Shown: one piece after another, positions 1 to 10,857 of the stretch | Layout of the letters: every line of letters begins with the position of its first letter | How positions within the stretch are numbered: position 1 is the first letter of the stretch | Assembly (NCBI RefSeq): GCF_902459465.1 | Contig: NC_047080.1 | Location: 7,848,866-7,912,865 of the forward strand | DNA length: 64,000 nucleotides | Direction of reading: 5' to 3' | Source of the DNA: Asterias rubens | Lineage: Eukaryota; Echinodermata; Asteroidea; Forcipulatida; Asteriidae | Translations under genes and position numbers: made by a program | Notes under the pieces: generated by a model | What the model saw: only the letters and a program-made list of their open reading frames with translations | What the model was told of the DNA's origin: nothing | The model's database searches: none

Positions 1-1255
1 CGTGCAGTCCTGGTAGTAGATGAGTTGAAACTTTGAGCCCTTAGGGAGACGAATCTTCTTTGTGTATTTCTTATGTCTGAATGTTTAAAATAAGCTTTGA
101 TAAGTAACACTAACAAAGAAAACTTAGTATGGCAGTAGTCGATCGAGCTGTCATTTTTATTGGGGATACCATGGATAGCCTCCTTCGATTTAAGGTAATT
201 GTTCGCCCCCTCGGAAGTGAGGAAGACTCAGTGAATATATTAAACAGAAACATGGTTTTGTATTTTCCTAACTCCAATCAAGCAAACTTAGTTTAGTTGG
301 CATTATATACCTTGATTTTAGCAGTCGATCAGGCTGTAATGTTTCATTTATAGAGAGGGTCATATATTATAGGCTTTCGATTTTAAGCGAAGACACTTTC
401 TAACCGCAAAGAAAGTTTTGGGCAAACATCAACTTTGTTTCAAACCTAGGGTGCATGCATTTTGTGTAAAAAGTAATGGTGACCTAAAGAGTTCATAGGT
501 TTTTTTAGCTAGCCCCTAGCCCTGTATGGGCTAGCTTGCCTAACACCGCGCTTCATGTTGTATATAACAGTTGGTAAATTTGTATAAAGCAAGGGGCGGT
601 AAATTAAAATACTGCAGGCTCCGGTTTTAGCCCCGAAAGTACGATTTTATTGGCTAATGGTGTACAAACTATTTCTGATAGCGCCCTCGGTTGAATCATC
701 CTCCTACAGCTCATGTTAATTTGCCATGGGGGGACCGAATCTCGCGGACAGAATTCTCTGGGACACCGGATAAGGCTTCTGGATCTCTGGATCTCTGGAT
801 CTGGATATATACTCCGATAAAAACGGATACCCGCATCGATATGTGTGGGAATTTTTAATATGGATCGAGAATTCTCAACCCTTGACCTCCCGAGTGAGTG
901 ATAATTTCAACCACTGATTTATATTGTCACTGATCTCATATGAGATCAGTGGTAATAACGAAAACTGATATAGCGCAAAAGTCCGCCTAAAAGATGCCCA
1001 AGGCGCATCACATAGAAACAATTTAACAAGCAAAGGCTAAAAAAACACTAATCTATGTAATTAATCATTAACAAACCTAAGTAATTCAAAAACGGCAATA
1101 CAACGGTGGACGGGTCATCAGCAGTCCGGACGGCGCACGTCAAAATGACAGTACTTTTTGACACTGTTTGGGAGTTACAAAGCATGCAGCCATATTATAC
1201 AAAACGACGCTTCCATACAACATGGAGGAATAAATGTATTCCTCCATGCATACAG
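1..1255. other. Gene-free stretch, nothing recognised
   Basis: No ORF with recognisable protein motifs and no RNA gene is visible. A short tandem run of a TCTGGATC-type unit lies at about 776-803, and a small inverted repeat around a TCATATGA core at about 925-955. At 1221-1249 a near-perfect hairpin (ATGGAGGAAT / ATTCCTCCAT) leads into the next foldback element. Confidence 0.5.
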
Positions 1256-1387
1256 TGGGTGCGTTCGTTTAGCTTCCTTGGGTCGACCCCGGACGAACGG
1301 GGGTAATTATCTGCACACGTTCTTCCTGGGAAAAAAAAACGTCACACACCGGGGTCGACCCAGGGAAGCTAAACGAACGCGCACCCA
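1256..1387. repeat. Foldback (MITE-like) element, 132 bp
   Basis: The ends are inverted copies of each other: TGGGTGCGTTCGTTTAGCTT at the left and its near-complement at the right, with arms of about 38 bp reaching the GGGTCGACCC core. It has no coding capacity. I see a palindromic nonautonomous DNA element but cannot fix a target-site duplication or superfamily. Confidence 0.65.
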
Positions 1388-2589
1388 AAAATGACATAAC
1401 ACGAGTGATGACGTAACCGGGCGTTTCGCAAATCTTTTTAAAAAGCACCGGAGAAGGGTATTCAAATTGATTGTTTGTGTTTTTTTCAAAATTTAAAATG
1501 TTAAAACCATATGTTTGTCTTATTGATTGAATTCATAATGAATTTCAGCGAAGATCATTTGTTGCCATTTTCGTCAAGATAGGTCTTTCACAGCACAAAC
1601 AGTGGCTACAGCATAAAGGTTACCAGTCAAACTACCATTTTGTACAGTCAGTGACTATCCAGTTAGTGACTATCCTGCTCATATCTGCTCCCAAACCAGA
1701 TATTGAGCAATGTTTTAAGAAATATTTGTTGCTCGGCAGCTCTGTGATGTTGGACCCTATTGGTGTTTATCAAAACAAGGGAGGTAGAATGATCAAACGA
1801 ATAATAGTTGCTTTTCATTCGTGCAATGGTGCAATAAAACAAAAAGGTATTTCGTTTTGAAAACATGGAGGAACCTGCAATGGTTGAAACATGGAGGAAA
1901 TTGTTAAAGAAGACATGGTCCAACTGTGGAGACATGGGCCCTTTGTGGGGATGAATCTTCTAAGAAGTGTACTTCTAGTGCCTGAATCTCCATTCATGGA
2001 GACGAGTCTCTTTGAGTTTGTATTGTTAACGCTGAATGCATTCCATTCTGAGACGCCACTGGGGCTTGTGCTTCGGTAAGAATGGGACATAGCTTCTGGT
2101 TCAGTAAGGCATGGAAATACAAGCAAAAAAAGACTTTTAATCATGGATAAAAGACTTACCCACAAGAAAGGGAAACTGGTCCTACACGTTTCAAGGCCGC
2201 TGAGAGGGATTCATTAATGGCACTGGCAAGTGTGGTAATTATTGTCAAATACTTGTATTCTCACTTGGTGTATTCAATTCGATTCAATAATACGTTTATT
2301 CAATACTCTTGTTGAAAAAAGAACAATTGTGAGAATTAAACAGTACAAAGAAATGTAACAAAATCAATTGTACAGAAACAGTATAATGTTAAAGCAAAAA
2401 AAAAATAAAAAAAAAAAATAGGAATTAACTATGTACAAGAGTGGGGAGCATGAGGCTGTTAGAGTAAGCCGAGGCTTGTATAGACAGCAGCCAGGACCTG
2501 ATAGCGTTTACCTTTCTTGTTTGCTTTGATGACGTGTGTTGCCCAGTGCCGCTTATCCAATGCCGCTTCTCCTGTGTATCCCAACATAA
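1388..2589. other. Gene-free stretch
   Basis: Short ORFs only, none with recognisable motifs. An A-rich tract lies at about 2396-2421. The part at 2280-2560 resembles repeat-derived sequence but I cannot name it. Confidence 0.4.
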
Positions 2590-3460
2590 TCAAAAAAATA
2601 CCAAACCTGTGAAAAATTTTACTCAATAATTGGTCATCGAAATTGCAAGAGAATAATGACAGAAAAACACCTTTGTTGCACTAATTGTTGGGCTCTCAGA
2701 TGCCTAATAAAAGGCTTCAGGCCTAAAGTCTTAAAAGGCAGTGGGAACTATTGGTAATTACTCAAAATCATTATTAGCATGAAACCTTACTTTGTTACGA
2801 GTGGGGAGCTGTTGATAGTATACAAATATGGACTGCTTCGAGTGCTATGGTTAAAACTATGACTCCCGAGGTGATCCCCGGAGCGTTCTATTTTCCCGAG
2901 GCGAAGCCGAGGGAAAATAGAACGCTACGGGGATCACCGAGGGAGTCATTTTTTTTAACCATTGCACGAGTAAAAGCAGTAAATATTTGTTTATAACACC
3001 CCAAACATTTCTAAATACTGTACTATTATTATTAAGTTACAGACCTGAATGCTACAACCCACGGACACTTTTACTGTGCTGCATGTATGTAGTGTCGTGC
3101 AATCCGAAATGGTTACAGACTATTAATTTATCACCCTCGTACACGCAACAGACGTCTGGGTACTGCACGCCGTGTGCTAGTCTTCGGACTAGCGCATGGC
3201 AAACCGACGCACTATCACACGGCCGTCGTCTAGCAAAACTAAGACATGTCATGTGACGCGCTCTAAACCAATGAGCAGGCAGAATAATTGCAAGGGGTGT
3301 TATAATATAAAACATTGCGATAAACGGCTCCCTCTAAAGTAACGTAGTTTTCGAGAAAGAAGTAATTTCTCACTCGAATAAGTCTTTCAATATTTTTATG
3401 ATTTCGAGACCTCAGAATTAGAATTTGAGGTCACGAAATCAAGCATCTGAAAGCACTCCA
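2590..3460 (+). repeat. Broken TTAA-type MITE copies with an inserted element
   Basis: At 2590-2730 there is an inverted fragment of the TTAA MITE family. At 2731 a new copy starts with TTAAAAGGCAGTGGGAACTA and runs to about 2831. It then resumes at about 3308 with the internal sequence of the family (TATAAAACATTG, later the central GAGACCTCAGAATTAGAATT hairpin). The roughly 475 bp between (2832-3307) is foreign and carries its own inverted repeats, so this is a nested insertion. Confidence 0.7.
2847..2962. repeat. Palindromic foldback, 116 bp
   Basis: Arms of about 50 bp are near-perfect inverted repeats running from ATGGTTAAAA to TTAACCAT around a short GAA loop at about 2905 (CCCGAGGC-GAA-GCCGAGGG). 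It lies inside the insertion that splits the TTAA MITE and has no coding capacity. Confidence 0.75.
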
Positions 3461-3607
3461 AAATTCGGTGCTTGGAAGTTTTGCACGATACAATAAATAA
3501 ACGTCCAAATCACAATACCGTCCTTTCGGGACTATCTTTTAAAACCAGAGCCTGCAATGTTTTTCAAACTGCCCGATGCCAACCTGAACCATATACTTAA
3601 TTGCTGT

Positions 3608-3990
3608 TTAAAGGCAGTGGACACTATTGGTAATTACTCAAAATAATTGTTAGCATCAAAAACATTATTGGTAACGAGTAACGGAGAGGCCGATAGTATA
3701 AAACATTGTGAAAAAAGGCTCACTCTGAAGTAATGTATTTTATCGAGAAAGAAGTAATTTCCCACGAATTTGATTTCGAGACATCAGATTTTGAATTTGG
3801 GGTCTCGAAATCAAGCATCTGAAAGCACACAACTTCGTGTGACAATGATGTATTTTCTTCCATTATTATCTCGCAACTTCGACGACCAATTGAGCTCAAA
3901 ATTTCACAGGTTTGTTATTTTATGCATGTTGAGATACACCAAGTGGAAGACTGGTCTTTGACAATTACCAATAGTGTCCAGTGTCTTTAA
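3608..3990 (+). mobile_element. Complete TTAA-flanked MITE (383 bp)
   Basis: TTAA at 3608-3611 and 3987-3990 bounds the element. The left end reads AAGGCAGTGGACACTATTGG and the right end is its near-complement ending CCAGTGTCTTTAA. A central palindrome (GAGACCTC...GAGGTC) lies at about 3775-3805. There is no ORF. TTAA target duplications are typical of the piggyBac and Kolobok superfamilies; I cannot choose between them without a transposase. Confidence 0.85.
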
Positions 3991-4018
3991 TGTGTATGCT
4001 ACGATAAGAAGCACGCTG

Positions 4019-4143
4019 TACACTGCAAAAACTGAGGTGTTAAATTGATTCTGTTGGTATTTATATTATGACAACACCGACACGGTGTTAATTTTACCAA
4101 CGATATAGTAGGTAATAAATAACACTTCAGTTGTTGCAGTGTA
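4019..4143. repeat. Foldback element with TACACTGCAAAAAC ends
   Basis: The left end TACACTGCAAAAACTGAGGT is mirrored by the right end, which closes with GTTGCAGTGTA. Arms of about 25 bp and internal GTGTTA motifs are also present in the neighbouring element at 4164-4376, so the two appear to be related copies side by side. Confidence 0.6.
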
Positions 4144-4163
4144 AGGTGCTAGCTAGAAAAGCA

Positions 4164-4376
4164 TACTGCAAAAAAACGAGGTGTTAAAACTGACACCATG
4201 GGTGTATCCCGAAAAAGAATGAAAATTAATATCACAGGGTGTAAAAGTAACACCAATGTAATTGTTTTTGAATAATGTGTTTTATTGTAACACCTAAGTA
4301 TGTCAATGTTGATTATTTTGTTGGTATCTAATGTGACAACGCCCGTGGTATCAATTTGACACCCCATTTTTGCAGG
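4164..4376. repeat. Second, related foldback element
   Basis: It starts TACTGCAAAAAAACGAGGTG and ends with the inverted form (CACCCCATTTTTGCAG). It shares terminal GCAAAAA and GTGTTA motifs with 4019-4143 but has a longer interior. It is noncoding. Confidence 0.55.
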
Positions 4377-4591
4377 CAGGAGCTCTTTAGGTCAACATTG
4401 TTTTAAACCCTGCCAAATGCAAACACACATTAATTTTAAAATTGGGTAATTTGAAAAGGAGTAAGAGTGCCAGCTGGTAAAGTGGAGCAATAATAGCTTC
4501 GTCAGTTCCACCCTTTCTAAAATTAATCTTAAAACCACTGTCTGAGTCCACGAAGGTTTTGGGTGGGTTAAAATGGTTGGTTACACCGTGG

Positions 4592-5097
4592 TTAAGGCAC
4601 TGGACGCTAGTGGTAATTACCTTACTTGCAGACGAGCAATGGACAGCTGTTGATAACATAAAAACATTGTGAGAAATGGCTCCCTCTGAGGTAACGTAGT
4701 TTTTGAGAAAGAAGTAATTTCTCACTAAAATATTTGAATTGAAAGAGAGACCTCAGCTGAGGTCTCGAATTCAAGCATCTGAAAGCACACAACTTGTGCG
4801 ACAAGAGTGTTTTTTCTTCCCTTATTCCGCAACTTCCACGACCAATCTAGTCCAAATTTCCACAGGTTTGTTATTTTTGGTTAAATATACAACAAGTGAA
4901 AAGTGTCCTGGGGTGGATTTCACAAAGGTAGTCCTAACTTAGGACTAGTCCTAAGCAATGCTATAAGAGATAGGACTGGTCCTAAGTTAGGACCAGTAAC
5001 TCATCCTAATATAGGACTGGTCCTATCTCCTAGCATTGCCCATAGGACTAGCCCTAAGTTAGGACTACCTTTGTGAAATCCACCACAGTGCCTTTAC
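4592..5097 (+). mobile_element. TTAA-type MITE interrupted by a CWG-type MITE
   Basis: It begins TTAAGGCACTGGACGCTAGT, passes through the family's central hairpin (ACCTCAGCTGAGGT at about 4750) and the CACAGGTTTGTTATTTTTGG segment, and would end in TGTCC-GTGCCTTTA. That terminal sequence is split between TGTCC and GTGCC by the element at 4911-5085. Confidence 0.8.
4911..5085. mobile_element. CWG-type palindromic MITE (175 bp)
   Basis: Long inverted repeats start GGGTGGATTTCACAAAGGTA and are rich in TTAGGACTAGTCCTAA. The element is flanked by CTG (4908-4910) and CAG (5086-5088); the related copy at 42011-42157 has CAG on both sides. A 3-bp CWG target fits what I recall for some PIF/Harbinger elements. 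It is noncoding and inserted in the terminal repeat of a TTAA-type MITE. Confidence 0.8.
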
Positions 5098-5170
5098 TGT
5101 TTGTTTCTTCGACTTTTATGCAACAATTTAAGTTCTCCGAGCATCGCATACTTTAAGATATATTGGGCTG

Positions 5171-5331
5171 CCGTCGATTTCACAAAACTCTTCCTAACTT
5201 AACTTGAGACTAATCTTAGGATGAGTCCCAACCCTGCACTGTAGCATGCAGACCTTAAGAATTAATCTTATAAGTTAGGACGAGTTACTCCGTCCTAACG
5301 CGAGAGAAGACAAATCATATGAAATCGACCC
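5171..5331. mobile_element. Degenerate CWG-type MITE
   Basis: Its ends CCGTCGATTTCACAAAAC and GAAATCGACC match the 4911-5085 family, and CTG flanks both sides (5168-5170, 5332-5334). The interior is diverged, with weaker CCTAAC/GTTAGG pairing. The next bases (TGGTCTTTGAGAAGACTGG) resemble a TTAA-type MITE segment. Confidence 0.6.
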
Positions 5332-5406
5332 CTGGTCTTTGAGAAGACTGGTGTTGGGCAATTATCAGAACTCTGGTACAGACTAGTTTTGGATCTTACA
5401 ATCAAA

Positions 5407-5604
5407 CTACGAATGCAGTTCAAGAATATCACCGGTCATGTGGTCACCAAACCGACACCTATAAACAACAATGATAGCCTTACCTTGCCAATACAGACTA
5501 ACCAAGACGCAGACACTGGTAAACCACAGGACTAAAGTGGTACATTTCATGCACTGGCCACGTCTAACTGACCATTGGGCACTTTGTATATTTTTCGCTG
5601 CCAT
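5407..5604 (-). CDS. Possible first exon of a type II membrane protein
   Basis: A 65-codon minus-strand ORF starts at an ATG with a good context (G at -3 and +4). After about 20 mostly basic or polar residues (several Lys and Arg) comes one hydrophobic segment of about 18 residues (TLVLWFTSVCVLVSLYW), then a polar stretch. This looks like the cytosolic tail plus signal-anchor of a type II membrane protein such as a Golgi glycosyl- or sulfotransferase. No catalytic domain is visible on this strand nearby, and a GT donor could lie close to the 3' end. It may equally be a chance ORF. No homologue is recognised. Confidence 0.2.
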   Translation of the reverse strand: MAAKNIQSAQWSVRRGQCMKCTTLVLWFTSVCVLVSLYWQGKAIIVVYRCRFGDHMTGDILELHS

Positions 5605-6052
5605 GACTGTAGTCTCAAGCTTAAATAGATGGTATATTTTGTCTTGGACGCGACCAGAATACCATCCGTTGTCTATAAATCATCAAAGAGCGAGTTTAGA
5701 AGTTTTCCGATTTATTTACAGAACAAGTCGAAGATGCCCTTCAACTTTTCGCTGGATATCCGACGATCACCTGTTGGGCCCCAACCCGAACTAAACGCAA
5801 TTTGAACACAATTGAAAGAGGTTGTTGGTTATCTTCTGACCAGCAGACCATAGCGTGAACTATAGGCTGCCTTGTGTTACATTTGAAAGGGTTGTTGCTC
5901 TGTTGTTCAAAACAATGAGTTGGCTTGAGATTTGTTTCTGCGAGATTTTTTACGAGAAAAGTTTGACAATATGTCTTTAGCTGGAATGATACAGGTTTGT
6001 ACACGAAGATATCTATGTGGTTTTTTTTTCGATATTGTAACCTTGTTTCCAT

Positions 6053-7258
6053 CCTTTACATATCCTATAGGAATCCTATAGAAATGTTTACAGTCATTTA
6101 TATCATAGGAATCCTATAGAATCCTATATGAATGTTTACAGTCCTTTACATATCCTAGATGAATCCTATATGAATCTTATAATATGTATGTTTTCAGTCC
6201 TTTACATATCCTACAGGAATCCGATAGGAATGTTTACAGTCCTTCATATCATAGGAATCTTATAGAATCCTATAGGAATGTTTACAGTCCTATACATCAT
6301 ATCCTAGATGAATCCTACATGAATCTTATAATAATGTATGTTTACAGTCCATCCTATAGGAATCCTATAGGAGTGTTTACAGTCCTTCATATCATAATAT
6401 AGGAATCCTATAGAATCCTATAGGAATGTTTACAGTCTAGTCCTTTACATATGAATCCTATAGAATCCTATAGAAATGTTTACAGTCCTTCATATCATAA
6501 TATAGGAATCCTATAGAATCCTAAAGGAATGTTAATAGTCTAGTCCTTTACGTAGGAATCCTATAGAATCCTATAGGAATGTTTACAGTCCTTCATATCA
6601 TATAGGAATCCTATAGAATCCTATAGGAATGTTTACAGTCCTTTACATCATATCCTAGATGAATCCTATATGAATCTTATAATAATGTATGTTTTTAGTC
6701 CTTTACATACCCTATAGGAATCCTATATAGGAATCCTATAGGAATGTTTACAGTCCTTCATATCATAATATAGGAATCCTATAGAATCATATAGGAATGT
6801 TTACAGTCCTTCATATCATAATATAGGAATCCTATAGGAATCCTATAGGAATGTTTACAGTCCTTCATATCATAATATAGGAATCCTATAGGAATCCTAT
6901 AGGAATGTTTACAGTCCTTCATATCATAATATAGGAATCCTATAGAATCTTATAGGAATGTTTACAGTCTAGTCCTTTACATAGGAATCCTATAGAATCC
7001 TCTGGAATGTTAACAGTCCTTTACATCAAATCCTAGATGAATCCTATAGAATCCTATAGGTATGTTTACAGTCCTTTAAATATCCTAGGAATTCTATAGG
7101 AATGTTTACAGTCCTTCAGATAGGAATCCTATAGAATCCTATAGGAATGTTTATAGTCCTCTACATATCCTATAGGAATCCTTTAGGATCCTATAGGATA
7201 TGTAGAGGACTATAGGAATCCTTTAGGATCCTATAGGAATGTTTACAGTCCTAATATT
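6053..7258. repeat. Palindromic AT-rich minisatellite, about 1.2 kb
   Basis: About 25 imperfect repeats of a roughly 45-60 bp unit built from self-complementary ATCCTATAGGA blocks, joined by AATGTTTACAGTCCTT and, in some units, CATATCATAATATAGG. Unit length varies because the short palindrome is itself repeated one to three times. There is no coding potential; short ORFs through it are repeat artefacts. Confidence 0.9.
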
Positions 7259-7272
7259 ATTTTGTACCATTT

Positions 7273-7564
7273 TATCCGGCGGCCGCCAAATTATAGGGAA
7301 ATAATCTGACACAATCGCAACATCTCCTGTGTGCGTAGGGCCTACCTCATGTAGGTTTGAAATAATACTGAAGATGTTTTTGGTTTTTTTTTTTTTTTTT
7401 TTTTTTTTTGGGGGGGGGGGGAGGGATTGGTTTGGGTTAGGGTTCAGGCATTACAAAATCTCACACGTATAATGACCTCTGAACCTGGAATCTTTGTAAC
7501 ACTGCGAGAGCAATCAACAACGCATGCATGCACGCACTAAAAATAATGTGGCGGCCGCCGGATA
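7273..7564. repeat. Foldback with GC-rich ends and a T/G homopolymer tract
   Basis: Inverted ends TATCCGGCGGCCGCCA (7273-7288) and TGGCGGCCGCCGGATA (7549-7564) bound 292 bp. Both contain GCGGCCGC, and a third GCGGCCGC lies at about 7575. Inside is a run of about 26 T followed by about 12 G (7384-7421). It is probably a nonautonomous DNA element. The TA next to each end may be part of the target duplication. Confidence 0.65.
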
Positions 7565-7892
7565 TAGCTTAAGTGGCGGCCGCTAGATCATGGCAGCCGT
7601 CAGATAGTACACAAAATATTCTCGCGCTCATAAAATATTTCACTTTTTTTTTCCTGGCTGGCACTATTCGGCTTCCGTATGATTTCAAGTCTGAGACTAC
7701 GATTATTTCTCTGTATTAGCCACGCAGAATTCATCCGCCGCATGGAGGTTAATCGATACTTTACTTTATTTTCCACAAATCATGACAATAACAAGATATG
7801 AAATAACAGAAGAGATGGTTTCATCGTGGCGGTAGATATATATGTAATAGTTTTAACCAATGATCGTATAGCCCCTGTAGTGAGATTTAGTG

Positions 7893-8100
7893 AGATTTAA
7901 AACTTGAGGTCTCGAAATCAACCATAAACGCACACAACTTCGTGTGACAAGGTTGTTTTTTTCTTTCATTAATATCTCACAACTTCGATGACCGATTGAG
8001 CTCAAATTTTCACAGGTTAGTTATTTTATGGATGATGTTGAGATACACCAAGTGAGAAGACTGGTCTTTGACAATTACCAATAGTGTCCAGTTTCTTTAA
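7893..8100 (+). mobile_element. 3' half of a TTAA-type MITE
   Basis: From about AACTTGAGGTCTCGAAATCA to CCAATAGTGTCCAGTTTCTTTAA, this matches the right half of 3608-3990, including the GAGATACACCAAGTGAGAAG segment. The left half is missing. Confidence 0.8.
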
Positions 8101-9061
8101 GAATAAATAAAGCTTTCTTTGTGCACAAAAGACGCACGCTTTTTTTCTTCTTTTGAAAACTGCTGTGGTGTAGTAACGACAACGAGGTGCATAGCAAAAA
8201 AATGCTCGTCCACTTCATCGTCAGCTCTGGTCAGAGAAGGTCTCGGTTATTAAGGCAGTTTTCTTCGCTACTATTTTCCTTAGCCAATGTAGCAGGTTTG
8301 GACTTGGCTTGGTGGTGGTTGCCCCTCACAGGGAAGAACCTGCTCATTGGTTAAAGTTGTAAGTAATATATATGAATTATTATTAACTAGTAATTACCCC
8401 GCCTGTGCAGCTGCAGGCATTTCCCCATAATTTAAGGCCTCGGCAGTTGCAGGTCAGTCTAATTTAAATTGTTGGTAAAGTTATAAAATTATTTAACTCT
8501 TACCACAAAACCCCGTAGATAGTAGATTGACTCAAGTCCCAATCGTGTGCCAATCTCAGAAAACTGTTGAATTCTGCATTCCCCAACCTGTTCGGGACCA
8601 CAATAGTTACATTGACGGCGGCGGGTATGCTTTAGGGAACTTTCGCACGAGAACGGGACTTGAATCAAGTCTACGTAAGTTTCCGATGGATCTGCAAGAG
8701 GGCGCTATTTCAAGCAACAAAATCACAAAATCTCGGGTTCAGAGAGGTTGCCCGCCCAACTTCGAAAGATCATCCTTACTTTTCTGCTTCTTCGTAAGTA
8801 TTTACCAAAGTTCGTGTAGCGCCATGATTGTCTTGGTGAATGCCGAATAAATAATCATAATATTAATAATGATGTGGGCCTGACACCGTCTCCTTTCTGT
8901 ATCTGATTTGACCGAACGAACCTGTTTAGTTTTACGCTTCTCGCTCGGTATACGGCCCTGACTGAAACGTAAACAGGTTCGTTCTATTCTACCTCCATCA
9001 TGTCCATGGTTCGACCCATCATCATGACGCTACGTTTCCCCACCCAAATGGGGACAGAATA
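8101..9061. other. Gene-free stretch
   Basis: A 107-codon ORF at 8527-8850 (plus) shows no motif I recognise and no convincing splice context. A small inverted repeat (GAACGAACCTGTTT / AAACAGGTTCGTTC) lies at about 8915-8977. Confidence 0.4.
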
Positions 9062-9312
9062 TTCTCCCTTGTGTGGCCAAGGCTAGCTGAATCCTGCTAG
9101 CTTGATTGGGCCACCCTTTCCTGATGGTTCCCTGTGCATTTCCCACTCAACATTTGTCACCCGCCCCCCCCCCCCCCCCCGCTCAATGCTGTAACTCGGA
9201 ACACAGTCGGCAATTGGAACCAACATTGAAAAGGGGGGGGGGGGGCAGGGGGGCCCAACGAGGTATGGACGGGATTGTAGCCTTGGCCACACAAGTGGGG
9301 CTAGGGACAGAA
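9062..9312. repeat. Foldback with C17 and G13 tracts
   Basis: The ends TTCTCCCTTGTGTGGCCAAG and CTTGGCCACACAAG are inverted copies about 250 bp apart. Between them lie a run of about 17 C (9164-9180) and a run of 13 G followed by CA and six G (9233-9253), capable of strong secondary structure. The end sequence TTGGCCACACAAGTGGGGCT recurs in a hairpin at about 50562-50633, so both belong to one family. Confidence 0.6.
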
Positions 9313-9441
9313 GTGAACCCCATCCCCCAAACTGCCAAAGAATCTTCAAAGCTCATCTGGACTGAGTGAGTATTACTTTAGTCGTTATGATAAAAAAATC
9401 AATAACATTAAATAATAAGAAACATTTATTTATACTGCGCC

Positions 9442-9626
9442 AATAGACCGATCCAATAAGCTCCCCCCCATTGCTAGTTGACCAATCACAACACAACAAA
9501 GGTCCAACAAATAAGGTCCGACATGGGTGCGCGTATCTTGACGCACGCGGCAGAGTTGTGCGGAAAGGCATTGGAGAGCCCTACATTTTCTTGCTCACAC
9601 GTGTGAGCCTACTGGATCGGTCTATT
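9442..9626. repeat. Short inverted-repeat element
   Basis: AATAGACCGATCCA at the left is mirrored by TGGATCGGTCTATT at the right, 185 bp apart. A CACACGTGTG palindrome lies near the right end. Noncoding and unassigned. Confidence 0.45.
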
Positions 9627-10112
9627 CCAGGAAAACCTGTTCAAAAGGCGCATGACAATGAACGATAAAAATATTAAACCATTAAACCATCTAGGAAGTA
9701 AACAAACAATAAAATATAAAAATACACAGTGTTTAAAAAAAAAGAGATCCGTAAAAATTGGGGGAAAAAAAGAGACACCCCCCCCCAAAAAAAAACGCAA
9801 ACTCCCGCTTGCTCTGGTGCAAGCCGAACTCCATCCCTCCAACTTCATCCGTAATAATTCCGTTACACAGATGGAGTGTTAGAAGTTCAGGTGGGAAAAA
9901 AAGGAGGTCGTTGGAAGTTTCCTAACCTTCCTCCATGACACTGATGGAGAATAGACTTGATTTTTAAGTCTGAGACTGTGGTTATTTCTCTGCAACAGCC
10001 TCGCAGAATTCGCTGCAGATTTGCTTTCACACGCTCAAACTCCCAATCGTAGGCCGATTTTGTGCTTATTGGGCGCACCTAGCACATTTTTCATTTTTCA
10101 TTTGAATGGTAG

Positions 10113-10857
10113 GTGTTAACCTTTCGAGGGGCACTTTAAGCCATAAAACAAGAATACATATCAGACACAGAAGGTGATGACTTTTTTTATTGCCGCTCCG
10201 CATTTATTTCGCACGCCATTTTGTCATCACCTTCTTCCTTTTTGCTGAAGCAAACATCTAAAATGTTGCGTGCACAGTTTGTTTACGTGCTTAAACTAGC
10301 AACCGCTCGTGAAATAGGTTTAGGCTTAAGCAATTTTTGTTGCTACATTAAGCAAACAAATTTCCTAACCGTTAAGCAGCCCTATGCAATTGGGTCCTTC
10401 ACACACACAGTGCAACATAATTGCAATACGTTGTTGTGGCGCGCAGCGGTGTGTATTTTATGTGTGTTTGTATGGTAGGTGTAGCGCAGTAAGCAAGTCT
10501 CTAAAATGCTTCAGAAATGTTGTACAATGTATTATCTTCTTATTTACTCTCAAGTTAGTGTGTTAACCTTTCAAGGGGCGCTTTGAACCATTACAAATAG
10601 TACATGAAAGACAGAGAAAGCGATGATTTGTTTTTATCGCCACTCTGCATTTATATCGCCCGCCATTTTGTCAGTAGGGGGCCTACCTTCTTCTTTTTTG
10701 CTTAAGCAAACGATCTAAAACGTGTGCGCGCTGTTTGTTTATGTGCTTAAGCTCTTGAAATATGTGTACATTCCTCCATGGTTTAAGCAATTATTTTTGC
10801 TACGTTAAGCAAAACAATTTGCTAACTGTTAAGCAGCTCTATGAAATTGGGCCCTGG
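10113..10857. repeat. Duplicated roughly 290-bp segment with GCTTAAGC motifs
   Basis: A segment beginning GTGTTAACCTTTCGAGGGGC at 10113 recurs at 10560 (447 bp later). Both copies run through CGCCATTTTGTCA and TTGCT-AAGCAAAC to an end resembling GTTAAGCAGCTCTATG-AATTGGGCCCT. The ends match the terminal repeats of the CWG-flanked element that begins at 10857. Confidence 0.6.

Noticed and set aside
8527..8850. 107-codon plus-strand ORF as a gene
   Set aside because: No domain, no convincing splice or conservation signal; kept only as a remark in the gene-free stretch.
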